Of a DNA stretch of 64,000 nucleotides, positions 54,210 through 62,773 are shown piece after piece (the stretch's first letter is position 1; the number at the start of each line of letters is the position of its first letter). Under the pieces are notes generated by a model. The model searched no databases. It was given only the letters and a program-made list of their open reading frames with translations, and had not been told where the DNA came from. The stretch covers positions 124,001 through 188,000 of the forward strand of contig NZ_CP022824.1 in assembly GCF_002269255.1 (NCBI RefSeq), read 5' to 3'. The position numbers and the translations under genes were made by a program. The DNA is from Klebsiella quasivariicola (GTDB lineage: Bacteria > Pseudomonadota > Gammaproteobacteria > Enterobacterales > Enterobacteriaceae).

Positions 54210-54848
54210 TCATGGCTGGCTCCCGGCGGCATTCGAGGGCGCATCAAGTATTTGCCGGGCCACCTGTGCGCAGTCACCGGTTTGTGCCACTTTCTCCAGC
54301 GCCTGTTTGACGTGAATGTTACCGCGTACCACGTCATATCCGGCCTGACACCGTACCACCAGAGACGGCACACTCCGGATGCTGTACTGCGTATATAGTG
54401 TCGGGTCGATCTGCACGCCGTCGGTCACGCCATCCTTCACCAGCTGCAGCACCGCGTCAGTGGTGGTCTTCATGTCGTTATTGACGAGCCCACGCAGTGT
54501 CGCCGGAATGCCGTACTGCCGGGTTTCGTGCAGCATCCGCTTCAGCCCCTCTTCAGGTATCGAGAAGGAGACAAAGTACAGCGCCCCTTCTGCCGGCTTT
54601 TCCTGATTCGCCGCTTTCTGCTGGCTGACCAGATTATCGATAAACTGGCGGTCTGATTTGGGCAGAGGATTACGGTTGATTTGCGCCTCAAGCTCCTGCT
54701 GCAGCTGTTTATCCGGATGCTGGCGCAGCTGTTCGCTGAGGTTCTCCTGCTGCTTCAGCCATTCTCTGTCTGTAACAGAGGAGGTTTCAGCCAACACTGC
54801 TCGTCCGGTCAGCAAAAGCATGACCATAAACAGATTCATTAATTTCAT
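54210..54848 (-). CDS. trbC: TrbC, periplasmic pilus assembly protein
   Basis: A 212-residue periplasmic protein with signal peptide (LFMVMLLLTGRAVLA) and a thioredoxin-like domain (ALYFVSFSIPEEGLKRML, YSIRSVPSLVVRCQAGYDVV). In F it works with TraW and TraU in pilus assembly. Only twelve bases separate it from traU. Confidence 0.92.
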   Translation of the reverse strand: MKLMNLFMVMLLLTGRAVLAETSSVTDREWLKQQENLSEQLRQHPDKQLQQELEAQINRNPLPKSDRQFIDNLVSQQKAANQEKPAEGALYFVSFSIPEEGLKRMLHETRQYGIPATLRGLVNNDMKTTTDAVLQLVKDGVTDGVQIDPTLYTQYSIRSVPSLVVRCQAGYDVVRGNIHVKQALEKVAQTGDCAQVARQILDAPSNAAGSQP

Positions 54849-54860
54849 GAGAGACTCCTG

Positions 54861-55850
54861 TCAGAGAAAGACACAATTGCGTTTACGCCACATCAGATAG
54901 CCATAGTTCTTACGGGTGTTGGGTGGATTTTTACCGGCCTCCCAGCGCATCACGCTGCGCCCCACGGGATGGCACTGGCCGCTGTCCGGGTACATGTTCA
55001 CCATCTGATAGCGCCAGCGCTCTTTGGGGATGATCGGGGACGGATACTCATAGCAGACCGCCTTGTCCTTCCCGATGCTCTCCATAATTTGTCCCTGCCG
55101 GTGAAGCTTGTACGCCATGCGCTCGCTGACAAGTAACGAGGACTGCAGCGGACTGGACTCGTTGCTTACCCAGCCGCTAAACGGGTACATCGAACCCTGA
55201 GAGCCGGCACACCAGAACAGAATATCGAGTGGCATATGAAACGCGCTGGCCATAGCGTCAGCCGCGCACGCCCCCTGTGCGATGGGGTTGGCAAACAGGA
55301 TGGCTTCCGGATTCAGAATGGTGGTGAGGCTGCTGTCCACCCAGGTCGGGTCAATCTCGGACAGATAGGCTATATCCATGTCTCCGCCTTCCAGACAGCC
55401 TGCGGAGGTGATGATGTTCAGCCAGTAGGTCAGCGGGTACTTGTACCAGTGAACGTGATAAAAAGCGCCGTTCACCTGCTTATCGTCCTTTCTCGCGGTC
55501 CCCATACCGGTCTTGCCGAGATTGATACTGAAGCCCCCCAGATTGACCATACAGCCAGGCGAACGGCTGACGTCCGTCATGGCCATCGGCTCCCAGTACC
55601 CGATGGCCAGGCCGGGACGAACAAAAATCGGTGGCGGCGCCGGACACAGCTGCAGGGGACTACCCGGATTGCTGGTATCAGGTAGATCGCCTTTACCAAC
55701 CTGCACGCTGCCGAGTGATAAAGGAAATATGCAGCGCCAGCACACATCGGTGATCGGGTTAACAAACCGGCCCTCACAGGAGGGGTCTGCGGCGGCGCGG
55801 CCACTGAACGTTGAGAACGCGATGCAGATTAAAAAAAATATGGCTTTCAT
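54861..55850 (-). CDS. traU: TraU, DNA transfer protein
   Basis: A 329-residue periplasmic protein with signal peptide (IFFLICIAFSTFSGRAAA) and many cysteines. The start of the mature part, CEGRFVNPITDVCWRCIFPL, and LDILFWCAGSQGSMYPFSGW are TraU features. It is needed for DNA transfer more than for piliation. The start overlaps the upstream orf by four bases. Confidence 0.95.
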   Translation of the reverse strand: MKAIFFLICIAFSTFSGRAAADPSCEGRFVNPITDVCWRCIFPLSLGSVQVGKGDLPDTSNPGSPLQLCPAPPPIFVRPGLAIGYWEPMAMTDVSRSPGCMVNLGGFSINLGKTGMGTARKDDKQVNGAFYHVHWYKYPLTYWLNIITSAGCLEGGDMDIAYLSEIDPTWVDSSLTTILNPEAILFANPIAQGACAADAMASAFHMPLDILFWCAGSQGSMYPFSGWVSNESSPLQSSLLVSERMAYKLHRQGQIMESIGKDKAVCYEYPSPIIPKERWRYQMVNMYPDSGQCHPVGRSVMRWEAGKNPPNTRKNYGYLMWRKRNCVFL

Positions 55851-56248
55851 TCGTCAGTTTTCTCCCTGAGAACAAGACGGAGGGCATCGGTTTTATTGCG
55901 GACCTTTTCCCGTGTAGAGTCTTCGGCGCCCTCCATCCCGGCCCACACCATCAGGGACAGGCAGTCGAAGAGGTAAAGCTGGCGACGGTATGAATCCCTG
56001 TTCGTCTGGCGAACGGCGGACAGTGCATCGAGTTCACAAGTCATTTCATCGATAACCTTTTCACCGTTGTATCTCAGCCAGCGGTACAGCTTCTCGTTAT
56101 CGGTCCTGAGACGCTCAACCTCTCTCTCCAGCCAGCTTTCTCTTGTACTGAGTTCCCGTATGACATTCTCCTGCTTACGGATGGTGGACCACATTAGCGT
56201 CAGCAAGAGCATCGTGAGCAGGATTATTAAGGCCAGTATCATCGGCAT
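55847..56248 (-). CDS. hypothetical coiled-coil membrane protein between traW and traU
   Basis: A 133-residue protein with one N-terminal membrane helix (ALIILLTMLLLTLMWSTI) followed by a long charged helix (QENVIRELSTRESWLEREVE and on to LRTDNEKLYRW) that looks like a coiled coil. F has no gene here. The ATGA overlap with traU and the 34-base gap after traW place it inside the operon, so it may be a scaffold or a regulator of the channel. Function unknown. Confidence 0.72.
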   Translation of the reverse strand: MPMILALIILLTMLLLTLMWSTIRKQENVIRELSTRESWLEREVERLRTDNEKLYRWLRYNGEKVIDEMTCELDALSAVRQTNRDSYRRQLYLFDCLSLMVWAGMEGAEDSTREKVRNKTDALRLVLREKTDE

Positions 56249-56282
56249 CGGTTACCTCTTTTGAATAAAACGCAGCCCCAGA

Positions 56283-56918
56283 TCAGGGGTGCGGGACGGG
56301 CGGGAAGGTCTCAATATTCAGCCGTTCACCGGAGGGCGCCGGCGTGATCCGCGCCGGGACCGCCGTCAGGCCAAATCGCTTGCTCAGTACACCGTTCTGG
56401 TCGAAATAGATCCGGCTGTCCAGCGCTGCGGAGGTGTCCGGGATACTGCCACGCACCAGGATAATTTTGCTCATCAGGGTTTCCGGCACCTGACGCTTCA
56501 TCCAGGCCAGCTGGTCGGCATCGTCACCATTGATGAAGTACAGGGTCTGGACAAACGGTACGGTTTTAAGCGGGTTCACCACTTCGCCCTTGCGGGCAAA
56601 CACCCGCCCCTCATTGTCCTTCAGGTCTTCGGTCAGTCGGATGCTGGGATCAAACCAGCGCTGCTCGTATTTCTCCGCACGCTTAATGCCTTCCACCGGC
56701 GCCGGACGCTGACTGTTCTCGATAACCCGCTGCTTAAACGCATCCATCGTCTGGCCCCACTGGCCAGAGGATTGCAGCGACTGCAGACGCTGCGTGATGA
56801 GCTGCAGCATGTCCTGCTCCCGGACGGGCCATAAATCCCCCCAGGTACCGAGATCAGCCGCCTGAGTCAGCGGCGATAACAGGCAGGCGGCGAGCAGACA
56901 GTCTTTCAGTCGTATCAT
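56283..56918 (-). CDS. traW: TraW, periplasmic pilus assembly protein
   Basis: A 211-residue protein with signal peptide (CLLAACLLSPLTQA) and mature start ADLGTWGDLWPVREQDML, the typical TraW beginning. WFDPSIRLTEDLKDNEGRVF and LYFINGDDADQLAWMKR are also characteristic. It partners TrbC. The start overlaps the trbI stop by one base (TAATG). Confidence 0.95.
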   Translation of the reverse strand: MIRLKDCLLAACLLSPLTQAADLGTWGDLWPVREQDMLQLITQRLQSLQSSGQWGQTMDAFKQRVIENSQRPAPVEGIKRAEKYEQRWFDPSIRLTEDLKDNEGRVFARKGEVVNPLKTVPFVQTLYFINGDDADQLAWMKRQVPETLMSKIILVRGSIPDTSAALDSRIYFDQNGVLSKRFGLTAVPARITPAPSGERLNIETFPPVPHP

Positions 56919-57310
56919 TACTCTTCTCCTTTCATCCGGCGGGCAATGTCGTGCTGGATGTTGCGGGTCACATCAGGCGCGCCCTGAACCACGGCAGGTG
57001 AAACCAGAATGACCACATGATGCTGCTGCTGATACTCCGCCAGACTCTTCTCCAGCGCGTCGTTAAACCGATCAGAGAGCGCTTTGGACTGCGCCTCTGT
57101 CAGCTGCTTCTGACTCACACTGTCCATAAAGCTGTCGAGCGTTTTCTTCATATCAAAAGCCACCACCCGCGGCGTGGAGTAGTCCAGAACCACGCGTGAG
57201 AGAAACGCGCTGGTTGCCAGGGCGAAAAGCACGAGAGCAACGATGACAGGTATCCGGCGAAAGGTAAGAGAGGTCGTACTGACCGGTTGTTCGGTGTTGT
57301 TTTTCATCAC
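56918..57310 (-). CDS. trbI: TrbI, pilus assembly/retraction protein
   Basis: A 130-residue single-helix inner-membrane protein (IPVIVALVLFALATSAFLSR) with a periplasmic part. In F, TrbI influences pilus length or retraction. The start overlaps the traC stop (ATGA), so it is coupled to traC. Confidence 0.9.
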   Translation of the reverse strand: MMKNNTEQPVSTTSLTFRRIPVIVALVLFALATSAFLSRVVLDYSTPRVVAFDMKKTLDSFMDSVSQKQLTEAQSKALSDRFNDALEKSLAEYQQQHHVVILVSPAVVQGAPDVTRNIQHDIARRMKGEE

Positions 57311-59946
57311 TGTTTATCCTCCATGTCATTCACCGGTATTCGGGATTCAAGCTCTGCCATTTCGTCTTTAAAGTTGCGGCACGCCAGTCCGTATACCGCA
57401 TCGTGGATATCGACCCCCTCCTGCCGGCGCGCTTGCATGTACTCAAAATCCGGGCCTTTGGAGGAGTACATCGCCCGGCTGAGCGGGTCAACGAACAGGC
57501 GGTGCCAGGAGCAGTTCGCTTCCACCTGCAGCATAAAAGAGGAGAACCACTGCTCTTTGGCCGAACCGAAGCCGTTAATCATGTCTTTCTCCAGCTTGCT
57601 GAACTGATCCGGGTACAGCTGGTTATACTTGGCAAACTCTTTGGCTGACTGCTTCAGAATGGCCTTGTACGACGAGTTCCCCCAGGCAGCGCGTGCAGCG
57701 CTCGATGCGGTCGGGGAGTCGAAGTCCACGATATTTTGCGTGATGGTGATGTATGCGCCGGTATGTCGACGCGCGGTACGGTAGCCTTTCTCGATAAACT
57801 GCCCCACTTTTTCATTCTTGAAATCAAGGAGCTTCCAGCCCTCATCGATGACGTTCAGTTTTTTCAGGCCACGCGGTGACTGATACATCCTGTTCTCGAT
57901 GTAAATAATCAATGAGAACATCACCGCGATAAGCAGAGAGGGCCGCGACTCCAGGCCACCGAGCTCCAGTACCACCATCCGGGCGTCATCGTGAAGTGTT
58001 GGTTTATCTGAGTTGAAATAGTCCCCGTAGATCCCATTCACCGTGTACTGATCGAGCAGGATTATCATCTCGTCCAGACGGCCCCGGATTGTCGGGGAAT
58101 CAGCATATTCATCGCTGTCCTTCGCGTCCTGTAAAAACTGAACTACGTCATCAACGCGTGCATGATTACGCTTGCTTAACCAGGCCGCCTGAACTGCCTG
58201 CAGAAGCAGACCTTCATGGACTTCATCGAGGTTGCCGTTCGGACTGGCCATCACCGACATCTGATCGCGTATACGTTCTGCTGACATGTCAAAGTGAGCA
58301 TCATCCAGCACGTTGGCGAACGGGTTAAACTTGAGGGTATCGCCATCGAGGTATACGCCCCCCATGTTTTCACACAGGGACTTATAGCCATCGCCCATGT
58401 CGAACACCCAGGCAAACCCGCCGGAGTCGAGCACACTGCGAATGAGGGGCTGAATCAGACCGGTTTTACCCGCCCCGGACGTCCCGCAGACTGCCATGTT
58501 GAAATTGGTATTGTTCATTCCCTCGTAGAACAGGTCGATGAACGCCAGCTGATTTCGGTAGGTGGGCGCCAGGAGTCCCGCCGGCGCCAGCGGGCTGTCA
58601 GCGACGATCGGCAGGAGGTTAGCCACCTGGAACGTCTCCGCCCGCTTCACCACGCCTGCCGCCTGCAGCTCTTTAAACAGGCCCTCACCACACTTGAACG
58701 GCATCATGGCCAGAAAGTTACGCAGGTGATGGTAGCGGGCCGGGATCAGCTGGAAACCGCCTTTACGGTAGCTGTTGAGCACCTGCTGTTCAGCGGCGAG
58801 AGAGGCCTCTGTGCTGTCTGCGGTGTACGTGGTGATATTAAAGAAGTAGGACACCAGGGAGGTCTGGTTGGTCGCCAGTCGCTGGCGGATATCGCCCCAC
58901 TCCTGCATTTCCTTTATCACGTTCGGAAAAAACTTCGCGTAGGAGGTTTTGCTTTTCTTCTCCACGTCCATGAATTTCATGTTGGCTTCATTCTGGGTCT
59001 TCACCTGGTCCTCCACCATCAGCGTCAGCGTGATGACAAAGGGGCAGGAGATGGAGAGCTCCGGGTTAAGCAGGTTGGCGTAGTTATCCGCGGAGGTCCA
59101 GAGGAAGGCCATTTCCGGATCACTCTCCAGATGGTAGCTCGTCACCCGGGTTACGCACTCTTTCCCGTCGCGCCCCAGGCGGCCAATTTTCAGATGACCG
59201 GCGGTGACCTGCATATCAAAGCTGTCATCGACACACTGATAGTTCAGATCCTGATAGGGGTCCAGCTTATACGGTACGCGGTACATCTCGTGCGGGTCCG
59301 GGTTTATCAGCTCGCGCATCAGTTCGACCAGCCCGGCAGCATCAAGGATACGCGTCGGAATATAGGCACCGCCCAGTGACGCCCGCAGGATTTTAATCTG
59401 GTTCTCCATCTCCACAATTTGCGTGGTGGAGTTTTTCTTCCGGGGCACGCAGCAGGAGATGTACACGCGGTAGTTACGCAGCGTCAGGGGTAAATCCAGT
59501 GCAGGAGGCAGGGGGAACTTCGTCTCCGCTGCCCGGAGATAGTAGGCCTGGGTGATGGCGTTAAACTTCTTAGCCTGTTTACCGCTCCAGCGGAATTCAC
59601 GCAGACCGTAGTCGATATCATTGCCGACCAGTTTGCTGGAGACCAGATGAAAACTGACCGGGACGCCCCGGGGAAGTTTGCTGCGCAGTAAATGCTCCAG
59701 TGTGGCGACGATACTTTTATCCGCACCGGGTAAAGGACGCGCCTCAAACATAAAACCGATGGTTTTGTTATTAATAAACAGCCCGGTCGCGGAATCATAA
59801 TCCTTATAGGGCAAAATACGGCTGAACTGGGGGAAATTCATGCTGCCCAGCGTGTCATTGGCTTTCGCGGATTCGTCGGGCAGCTTCAGTGCTGATACCA
59901 GTGAATTCACAGTCTGGGTGACGGCATCGATGATGTTATTACTCAT
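57307..59946 (-). CDS. traC: TraC, VirB4-type secretion ATPase
   Basis: An 879-residue ATPase of the conjugation channel. Walker A is VCGTSGAGKTGLIQPLIR near residue 490 and Walker B lies in KKLNVIDEGWKLLD. The N-terminal half carries the VirB4 non-catalytic domain. It drives pilus subunit movement at the cytoplasmic face. The length matches F TraC (875). Confidence 0.96.
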   Translation of the reverse strand: MSNNIIDAVTQTVNSLVSALKLPDESAKANDTLGSMNFPQFSRILPYKDYDSATGLFINNKTIGFMFEARPLPGADKSIVATLEHLLRSKLPRGVPVSFHLVSSKLVGNDIDYGLREFRWSGKQAKKFNAITQAYYLRAAETKFPLPPALDLPLTLRNYRVYISCCVPRKKNSTTQIVEMENQIKILRASLGGAYIPTRILDAAGLVELMRELINPDPHEMYRVPYKLDPYQDLNYQCVDDSFDMQVTAGHLKIGRLGRDGKECVTRVTSYHLESDPEMAFLWTSADNYANLLNPELSISCPFVITLTLMVEDQVKTQNEANMKFMDVEKKSKTSYAKFFPNVIKEMQEWGDIRQRLATNQTSLVSYFFNITTYTADSTEASLAAEQQVLNSYRKGGFQLIPARYHHLRNFLAMMPFKCGEGLFKELQAAGVVKRAETFQVANLLPIVADSPLAPAGLLAPTYRNQLAFIDLFYEGMNNTNFNMAVCGTSGAGKTGLIQPLIRSVLDSGGFAWVFDMGDGYKSLCENMGGVYLDGDTLKFNPFANVLDDAHFDMSAERIRDQMSVMASPNGNLDEVHEGLLLQAVQAAWLSKRNHARVDDVVQFLQDAKDSDEYADSPTIRGRLDEMIILLDQYTVNGIYGDYFNSDKPTLHDDARMVVLELGGLESRPSLLIAVMFSLIIYIENRMYQSPRGLKKLNVIDEGWKLLDFKNEKVGQFIEKGYRTARRHTGAYITITQNIVDFDSPTASSAARAAWGNSSYKAILKQSAKEFAKYNQLYPDQFSKLEKDMINGFGSAKEQWFSSFMLQVEANCSWHRLFVDPLSRAMYSSKGPDFEYMQARRQEGVDIHDAVYGLACRNFKDEMAELESRIPVNDMEDKQ

Positions 59947-60017
59947 GCAGGCGTTCCTTTAAGAGCATTTCAAAATAACAAGGGTAATAAATGGCAAGAA
60001 GAATATTCATATCCGCA

Positions 60018-60416
60018 CTAGAAACTCCTTCTTATAATGGAAAGCACTGGAATAAAAAACAATAAACACATGGAAGCAATAATCTGACCCATAAAGATCG
60101 AATCCAACAACACCTCCCCTTGCCACAGACAAATAAGCAGAGTGATAAATAATAAAACCACATGAAAGAAAACAATCAGGAACAGAATGTTCGCTGAGAA
60201 CTCCCCATCACCAACTTCCACCTCTAAGCAGAAAAAATAAAATACACACAAACTACAGATAATATAGACGCCTTCATGTCGAATACCCTGAAAGAAATCA
60301 GGAGAAAACTCTCCTGCCAGTCCATTGTAAGTCAGTCTGGCTCCCAGATAGATGAGCCAGTAGACTGGAGGTATAAACAAAAATCCGTACTTTCGAAGAA
60401 ACAGCATCATATCCAT
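60018..60416 (-). CDS. hypothetical membrane protein upstream of traC
   Basis: A 132-residue protein with about four membrane helices (GFLFIPPVYWLIYLGARL, GVYIICSLCVFYFFCLEV, ANILFLIVFFHVVLLFITLL). AT-rich compared with the neighbouring tra genes. No family recognised. It lies in the place of F's traR and small orfs but does not resemble TraR (no zinc finger). Confidence 0.6.
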   Translation of the reverse strand: MDMMLFLRKYGFLFIPPVYWLIYLGARLTYNGLAGEFSPDFFQGIRHEGVYIICSLCVFYFFCLEVEVGDGEFSANILFLIVFFHVVLLFITLLICLWQGEVLLDSIFMGQIIASMCLLFFIPVLSIIRRSF

Positions 60417-60440
60417 CCCCTGATTATTTGCTCATAGCGT

Positions 60441-60750
60441 TCAGTGCGTTAAGTTTTTTTCACGTACTGCTTTAATCTCTTCTTTATACTTGCATTCTGA
60501 TGCCATCTTTTTTGCGTCACCGAAAGTTAATGGCTCTGACGAAGTGCCTGTGTTAGTTTGAATTGCTAAACGTAACGCCTCACCTGCACAAGGTGTCTAA
60601 TGAATAATACTTTGCAGTTGTTCTGGAGTAGCGGGCTGCATATCGCTAGAATCTTCAATATACTGCACAAAAAAAATACCCAGTTAACACAATTAAAAGA
60701 AGAACTATCAAAAAACCAAATTGCTGGCCAATTTCTTGCTGTCTTTCCAT
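60441..60750 (-). pseudogene. small membrane-protein gene with a frameshift and a stop
   Basis: From an ATG the frame reads MERQQEIGQQFGFLIVLLLI and VLTGYFF, then meets a run of eight T residues. Removing one T keeps it open as YIEDSSDMQPATPEQLQSII. An in-frame TAG follows, then TPCAGEALRLAIQTNTGTSS through to EKNLTH and a stop. A repaired protein would be about 102 residues. The two lesions suggest decay, or the T run could be slippery. Confidence 0.6.
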
Positions 60751-60792
60751 TGTTCCATCCCTACCGGTCAATCCAGTTTGTTAATCAGCATT

Positions 60793-61227
60793 TCATTTTG
60801 AGTTAGCTTTATATAATTCCCACTGATGGATATAGGAATAATACTGCCCACCAGGCACATTAATGATGATGCCATCACAGTCCAGTTTATTAACAGGGCT
60901 GGTAAAAGCGCCTGTCGGCATGTTTACCTCAAGTGTCCGGCAGTCATCTTTCCAGTGTCTACCTGCTTCAAGTTCATCCATCGAAAATGAGTGAATGGAG
61001 ATAACGAACATCCCGGAAAACCCAACCACCGCTATAAGCGCACAGTATATGAATGTATCGCCTCTGTTAACTCGAAGATTGAATTTTTCAGGGATGGCAA
61101 CCATTGCCAGCGCACCGACCACACCAATAACAAAAAGAATCAGGCATATACCGTTAAGCCATGCAACGTTATGTCCAAGTATATAGTACGCTTTCACTTT
61201 CTTATTCCTTATGCTGCATACTTTCAA
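60793..61227 (-). CDS. hypothetical membrane protein
   Basis: A 144-residue protein with two membrane helices (GICLILFVIGVVGALAMVA and FIYCALIAVVGFSGMFVIS) and a soluble C-terminal part with two cysteines (WKDDCRTLEV and NKLDCDGIII), which is probably periplasmic. Unrecognised. It belongs to the cluster of small AT-rich genes between traV and traC. Confidence 0.6.
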   Translation of the reverse strand: MKVCSIRNKKVKAYYILGHNVAWLNGICLILFVIGVVGALAMVAIPEKFNLRVNRGDTFIYCALIAVVGFSGMFVISIHSFSMDELEAGRHWKDDCRTLEVNMPTGAFTSPVNKLDCDGIIINVPGGQYYSYIHQWELYKANSK

Positions 61228-61263
61228 ATAACGTGAGATTGTTAATACTGACCATCGGTCTTA

Positions 61264-61575
61264 CTATTCACCTGCCCCCATCCGATCAAAGTAATAAATC
61301 AAGACATAAAACATATAAAAAACCACTGTGGCTGTAAAAAATCCCGTTATTACTGACAGCGTCAAATCAGGAGAGCCGGCCCACATGTTTTTATCCATGA
61401 ATACCATTAATGAAAATAAAGCACTGAGACCTGTAAGCCCAAACAACATTAAAATACAGGAAAGCGTATCTCTTATAAAAACACCAATAATTACATAGCC
61501 GTAACCGCAGATAATGATTGCCATTGCAAAAAAAAGTCGAACAAAACCATCAAAACCTAACTGGTATTCAGCCAT
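61264..61575 (-). CDS. hypothetical four-helix membrane protein
   Basis: A 103-residue protein made almost entirely of membrane helices (LFFAMAIIICGYGYVIIGVF, LMLFGLTGLSALFSLMVFM, LSVITGFFTATVVFYMFYVL). No family recognised. It starts directly after the stop of the 72-residue gene upstream, with no spacer, so translation may be coupled. Confidence 0.58.
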   Translation of the reverse strand: MAEYQLGFDGFVRLFFAMAIIICGYGYVIIGVFIRDTLSCILMLFGLTGLSALFSLMVFMDKNMWAGSPDLTLSVITGFFTATVVFYMFYVLIYYFDRMGAGE

Positions 61576-61794
61576 TTACCCACCCTCATTCAATGTTTCT
61601 ATCACGCTGCTCAAAGGCTCGCGGGTTTTAATTTCAATGCACTCTCCTGTATTACTTCCGTAACCTCTGCCCCCACGTGCTTCGAGTACCCGTAGCATTT
61701 TTATGCAGACATCTGTATTAGGCATGGGAGTAATATCCCAAATCCCACCGCCACTACTCGGCGTCATCAGCACCAGAAAAATAAAGGCATGCAT
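61576..61794 (-). CDS. hypothetical small secreted-type protein
   Basis: A 72-residue protein with a short hydrophobic start (MHAFIFLVLMTPSSGG) and two cysteines in a soluble remainder (NTDVCIKMLRVLEARGG and TGECIEIKTREP). The layout resembles DUF1482-type small proteins, but this is a weak impression. Confidence 0.5.
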   Translation of the reverse strand: MHAFIFLVLMTPSSGGGIWDITPMPNTDVCIKMLRVLEARGGRGYGSNTGECIEIKTREPLSSVIETLNEGG

Positions 61795-62116
61795 ACTTTA
61801 TTGCCTCTGTTTATATATTAACGAATGAATATTTCTTTCATTGCCTCTGCGATAGTTGTTTGCCTATCGCCACTTATCGCTCTGTCAGAATCAGACTTGC
61901 TTACATTTTCAATAACATCACTACACTGAAGTCGATTTTGCCTGGAGAGAAAAACCCTTTATCATCAACCCGCCCTTTTAAATAACCCTTACATAAAGAT
62001 ACATGAGCGTAATATCTTCGTCTGAACACGCTACCGCCCATCCCTTTCAACGCAGAGGGCACTCGTTATAATTCAGAAATGAAAACTTACTGCAGCGCCA
62101 GTAATGGCGCTGTGAA
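61795..62116. other. intergenic region with traces of decayed small ORFs
   Basis: On the minus strand a 46-codon frame (MGGSVFRRRYYAHVSLCKGY) overlaps a second open stretch without a start (DVIENVSKSDSDRAISGDRQ) in another frame. A gene broken by a frameshift is possible. No intact gene is supported. Confidence 0.35.
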
Positions 62117-62701
62117 TCAATTAAGGCGAGGTTGTCCCCACGCCGATGGTTTTACGACAAAAAGAACCGTTGCCGGCTGGTGATATACATCATCTGAATC
62201 CACATACGGCGCTATCCACAATGACGTTGTCTCCTCCCCTTTTCTTAATGGCCGGGGATAATTACCTGGCGGTGTTGACGGTGACGTAAACGTTGACGCC
62301 ACTACTGGTAAAGACATTTTCACTACCGGCAAAGACTGGAGCCTTTTCCCGGTTTCGAAATATATTGCCTCATTCTTTGCCGTTGGATTATTTAGGTACA
62401 CTGCACGTGCTCGTTCTCTCTCCGCTGCCACTCTGGCCCGGTTCAGGTTGGGTTGAGGCGGCAACGGGTACGGATTAACTGACGTGGTTCTGAAATTACC
62501 CTCAGCCAGTTGTGGCAACCCGGCCGCAGCCGGCTTTGCATCACTGCGTTCCTCCTTCAGCTTCGCTTTTTCATTTGCCTGCTCCATCGTCATACAGGTA
62601 TCCGACGTCGTGGCATTACATTGAAATTCAGTCTCTGTGCCCGCGCACCCGGTTAAGAGCAAAGCGCTGCCCAGAGGAATTAACAGCATTAATTCCTTCA
62701 T
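62117..62701 (-). CDS. traV: TraV, outer-membrane channel lipoprotein
   Basis: A 194-residue lipoprotein with lipobox ALLLTGC (Cys19). The mature start AGTETEFQCNATTSDTCMTM with its two further cysteines is typical of TraV. It anchors the TraK-TraB core complex in the outer membrane (VirB7-like role). It is followed, on the traC side, by about 300 bases without a gene. Confidence 0.93.
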   Translation of the reverse strand: MKELMLLIPLGSALLLTGCAGTETEFQCNATTSDTCMTMEQANEKAKLKEERSDAKPAAAGLPQLAEGNFRTTSVNPYPLPPQPNLNRARVAAERERARAVYLNNPTAKNEAIYFETGKRLQSLPVVKMSLPVVASTFTSPSTPPGNYPRPLRKGEETTSLWIAPYVDSDDVYHQPATVLFVVKPSAWGQPRLN

Positions 62702-62773
62702 AATATTTCTCGCTATTTATCGGTTTTTTTTTCAGGTTCATCCTGAGCTGGGTATTTTCCTTAATCGCCCGAA

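Noticed and set aside
58294..59379. 361-codon plus-strand frame inside traC
   Set aside because: Antisense to the conserved VirB4-type ATPase and without any recognisable motif.
60018..60416. TraR homologue in the traV-traC interval
   Set aside because: The protein has four membrane helices and lacks the DksA-type cysteine zinc finger of TraR.
60018..61794. Toxin-antitoxin system among the small genes upstream of traC
   Set aside because: No paired toxin and antitoxin motifs, no DNA-binding antitoxin fold and no Hok-like hallmark could be seen; only membrane helices are evident.
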